A DNA stretch of 64,000 nucleotides from Blasia pusilla (Eukaryota > Marchantiophyta > Marchantiopsida > Blasiales), in assembly GCA_050084515.1 (NCBI GenBank), contig CM114274.1:13454001-13518000 (forward strand). The letters are read 5' to 3'. Positions within the stretch are counted from its first letter, which is position 1, and every line of letters begins with the position of its first letter. This document shows positions 62,691 to 64,000 of this stretch, in pieces. The notes under the pieces are model-generated. The model did no database searches and was not told the DNA's origin. It saw only the letters and a program-made list of their open reading frames with translations. The position numbers and the translations under genes are program-made.

Positions 62691-64000
62691 AGCGACTGCC
62701 CGGGTCCTAACGCTGTGGTTTTAGCGACCCCGAGCGACCAGAGGAACGGCGAGGTTCGGAAGCTGGCGAAACTGGCGAAACCCTAGCAGTCACCATCGCC
62801 GATAATAAATACACCAGCACTTTAGAATGCATGCATTTGGTCGGCGAGCTACGTCAGCCAATTCCGTCCGTGGATCTGGCGGCCGTGTTGGATGTGCCGA
62901 ACTGGGTTGTACAGTACGAGCCTCCTACTGCTACCCCCACCGACCCACCGCCCGTCTCCCTCCGGACCGACTCGGGCAGCCCGAGCCCGGGCACTCGTGT
63001 TTCCTAACCTGCAGAGAATCGGGAGTAGCAAACGCAGACGGCGAGCCTCGGCGCGGGGCTCTGCCTCGGAAAATGGGCAGCGCAGTATAGGGTTGGGAAA
63101 TCATCGGATGGTAGGGCCGGACAATGAGAGCTAGGGGAGGGGCTCGAGGTTCGGTCCCAGCCACACCCGTAACACTTACAGAGCGGCGCAGTTTTGAGGA
63201 GGATTCCTCCATGGGGAAGAAAATACGTTTTGTTGACAGTCCGCATCAGCAGCAACCAAAGATAGTGGACTACTCTCCTGCAATTGCCAACGGACAGGTG
63301 TCTTACCCCAGTCACTTACTTCCACGTGTAGAGCACTTGAATCCCTAAATTCATCACATTATCCGCATTAAAAAAGAAAACGCGAGAGGGACCAGTTACA
63401 CGGCTCTAACACTTAGAGACGTGACGACCCCAGAGCCCTTAACCCGGAAACCACCAGCAGAGAGACGCAGGAGGACCAGCGTTGAGATTTAGGTTACGGA
63501 TCCACCAGACACTCTACTGTAGCCGTGCCTGCGCAGAGGCGGTCCCTCGGTGGAGGAACGGAAACAGGCGAACGGGGTGGGGATGAGGGTGGAGCCGATA
63601 GGGCAACGACCGGACGAAAACGCGATTACGCGGAGGATGATGACGGAGAGTAGGAAGGACAGACAGACGGAAGTCGAGAAGGACAGAAAGGCGACGACGA
63701 AGAGAGTGCAACGAAACGAAGGAAAGGAGAAGGAGGAGGAGGAGGAGGAATGAAGGGAACTTAAAAAGAGAGAGATGGGACGAAGCGTTGTGTGATTTGG
63801 TGAAGTGAGGCCGACGACCGAGAGGAAGAAAAAGAAGAAAGGGTTGGAGGAGGAGGAGGTGGTGGGAAAAAGAACACAGTGAGCGCAGCGGTGCGGGGGG
63901 CGGCTGCTGTGTGCGTCTCACCGTGGGGATCGATCGAGAGCGCGCTCGCTTTCTTCGTACACGAACGTCCTGACTGACAGAAGATTTTGGATCGGGGTCG
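62691..64000. other. GC-rich stretch, possibly 5' region of a gene beyond the window
   Basis: Composition rises sharply from 62690 and the right part (63640-63860) is a purine-rich, GA/GGA-repeat tract like many plant 5' UTRs. Open frames on both strands (for example 63124-63348 +, 63514-63921 -) have no recognisable domain and low-complexity content. I cannot assign a gene or strand. Confidence 0.35.

Noticed and set aside
63514-63921. 135-residue Leu-rich minus-strand frame
   Set aside because: It is the complement of a purine-rich tract; low complexity, no domain, and more like a 5' UTR.

Overview
This is a repeat-rich window of a plant nuclear genome. Two single-copy plant genes anchor it: the 3' half of a chloroplast-type half-size ABC transporter (ABCD2-like, + strand, 56-5327) and a complete 12-exon ATP phosphoribosyltransferase gene for histidine biosynthesis (HISN1, - strand, 24635-29623). 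Introns are long and hold repeats, and intergenic DNA is mostly decayed transposons. The retroelement type suggests a non-flowering land plant (lycophyte, fern, gymnosperm or bryophyte), but the sequence does not settle this.

The main content is one Ty3/gypsy-like LTR retrotransposon family with an unusual gene set. The most complete copy, P2 (45224-55333, +), reads: LTR, long GC-rich leader, gag with two CCHC knuckles, aspartic protease, a DNMT3-like cytosine-5 DNA methyltransferase domain, reverse transcriptase, RNase H, integrase, and a PHD finger after the integrase C-terminal domain. So one element carries both a DNA methylation 'writer' and a putative histone 'reader'. The same methyltransferase occurs in four more decayed copies: P1 (6850-8535, +), M2 (8540-22700, -), M1 (16031-21490, -, nested inside the gag of M2) and P3 (about 57500-61810, +, with domains out of order). 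M2 also has the PHD finger. M1 runs gag-protease-methyltransferase straight into its 3' LTR, with no RT or integrase. All copies have stops and frameshifts, so none looks active as it stands.

A second mobile unit lies at 36306-42818. It is a 6.5 kb PIF/Harbinger transposon with matching 18-bp terminal inverted repeats (15/18) and a TTA duplication at both ends. It holds a nearly intact DDE transposase, a Myb/SANT-type ORF1 with an internally inverted segment, and a captured C-terminal fragment of the FACT histone chaperone SPT16.

Layout: 1-5327 ABCD2; 5328-6850 flank; 6850-22700 nested retroelements P1/M2/M1; 22700-24600 dispersed repeat and unknown sequence; 24635-29850 HISN1 and its 5' region; 29850-36302 AT-rich intergenic DNA with tandem duplications; 36306-42818 Harbinger; 42822-45223 AT-rich spacer; 45224-55890 P2 plus an inverted LTR; 55890-61810 spacer and P3; 62264 a possible Helitron end; 62690-64000 a GC-rich stretch that could be the start of another gene. 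Coordinates of decayed parts are approximate (tens of bases).
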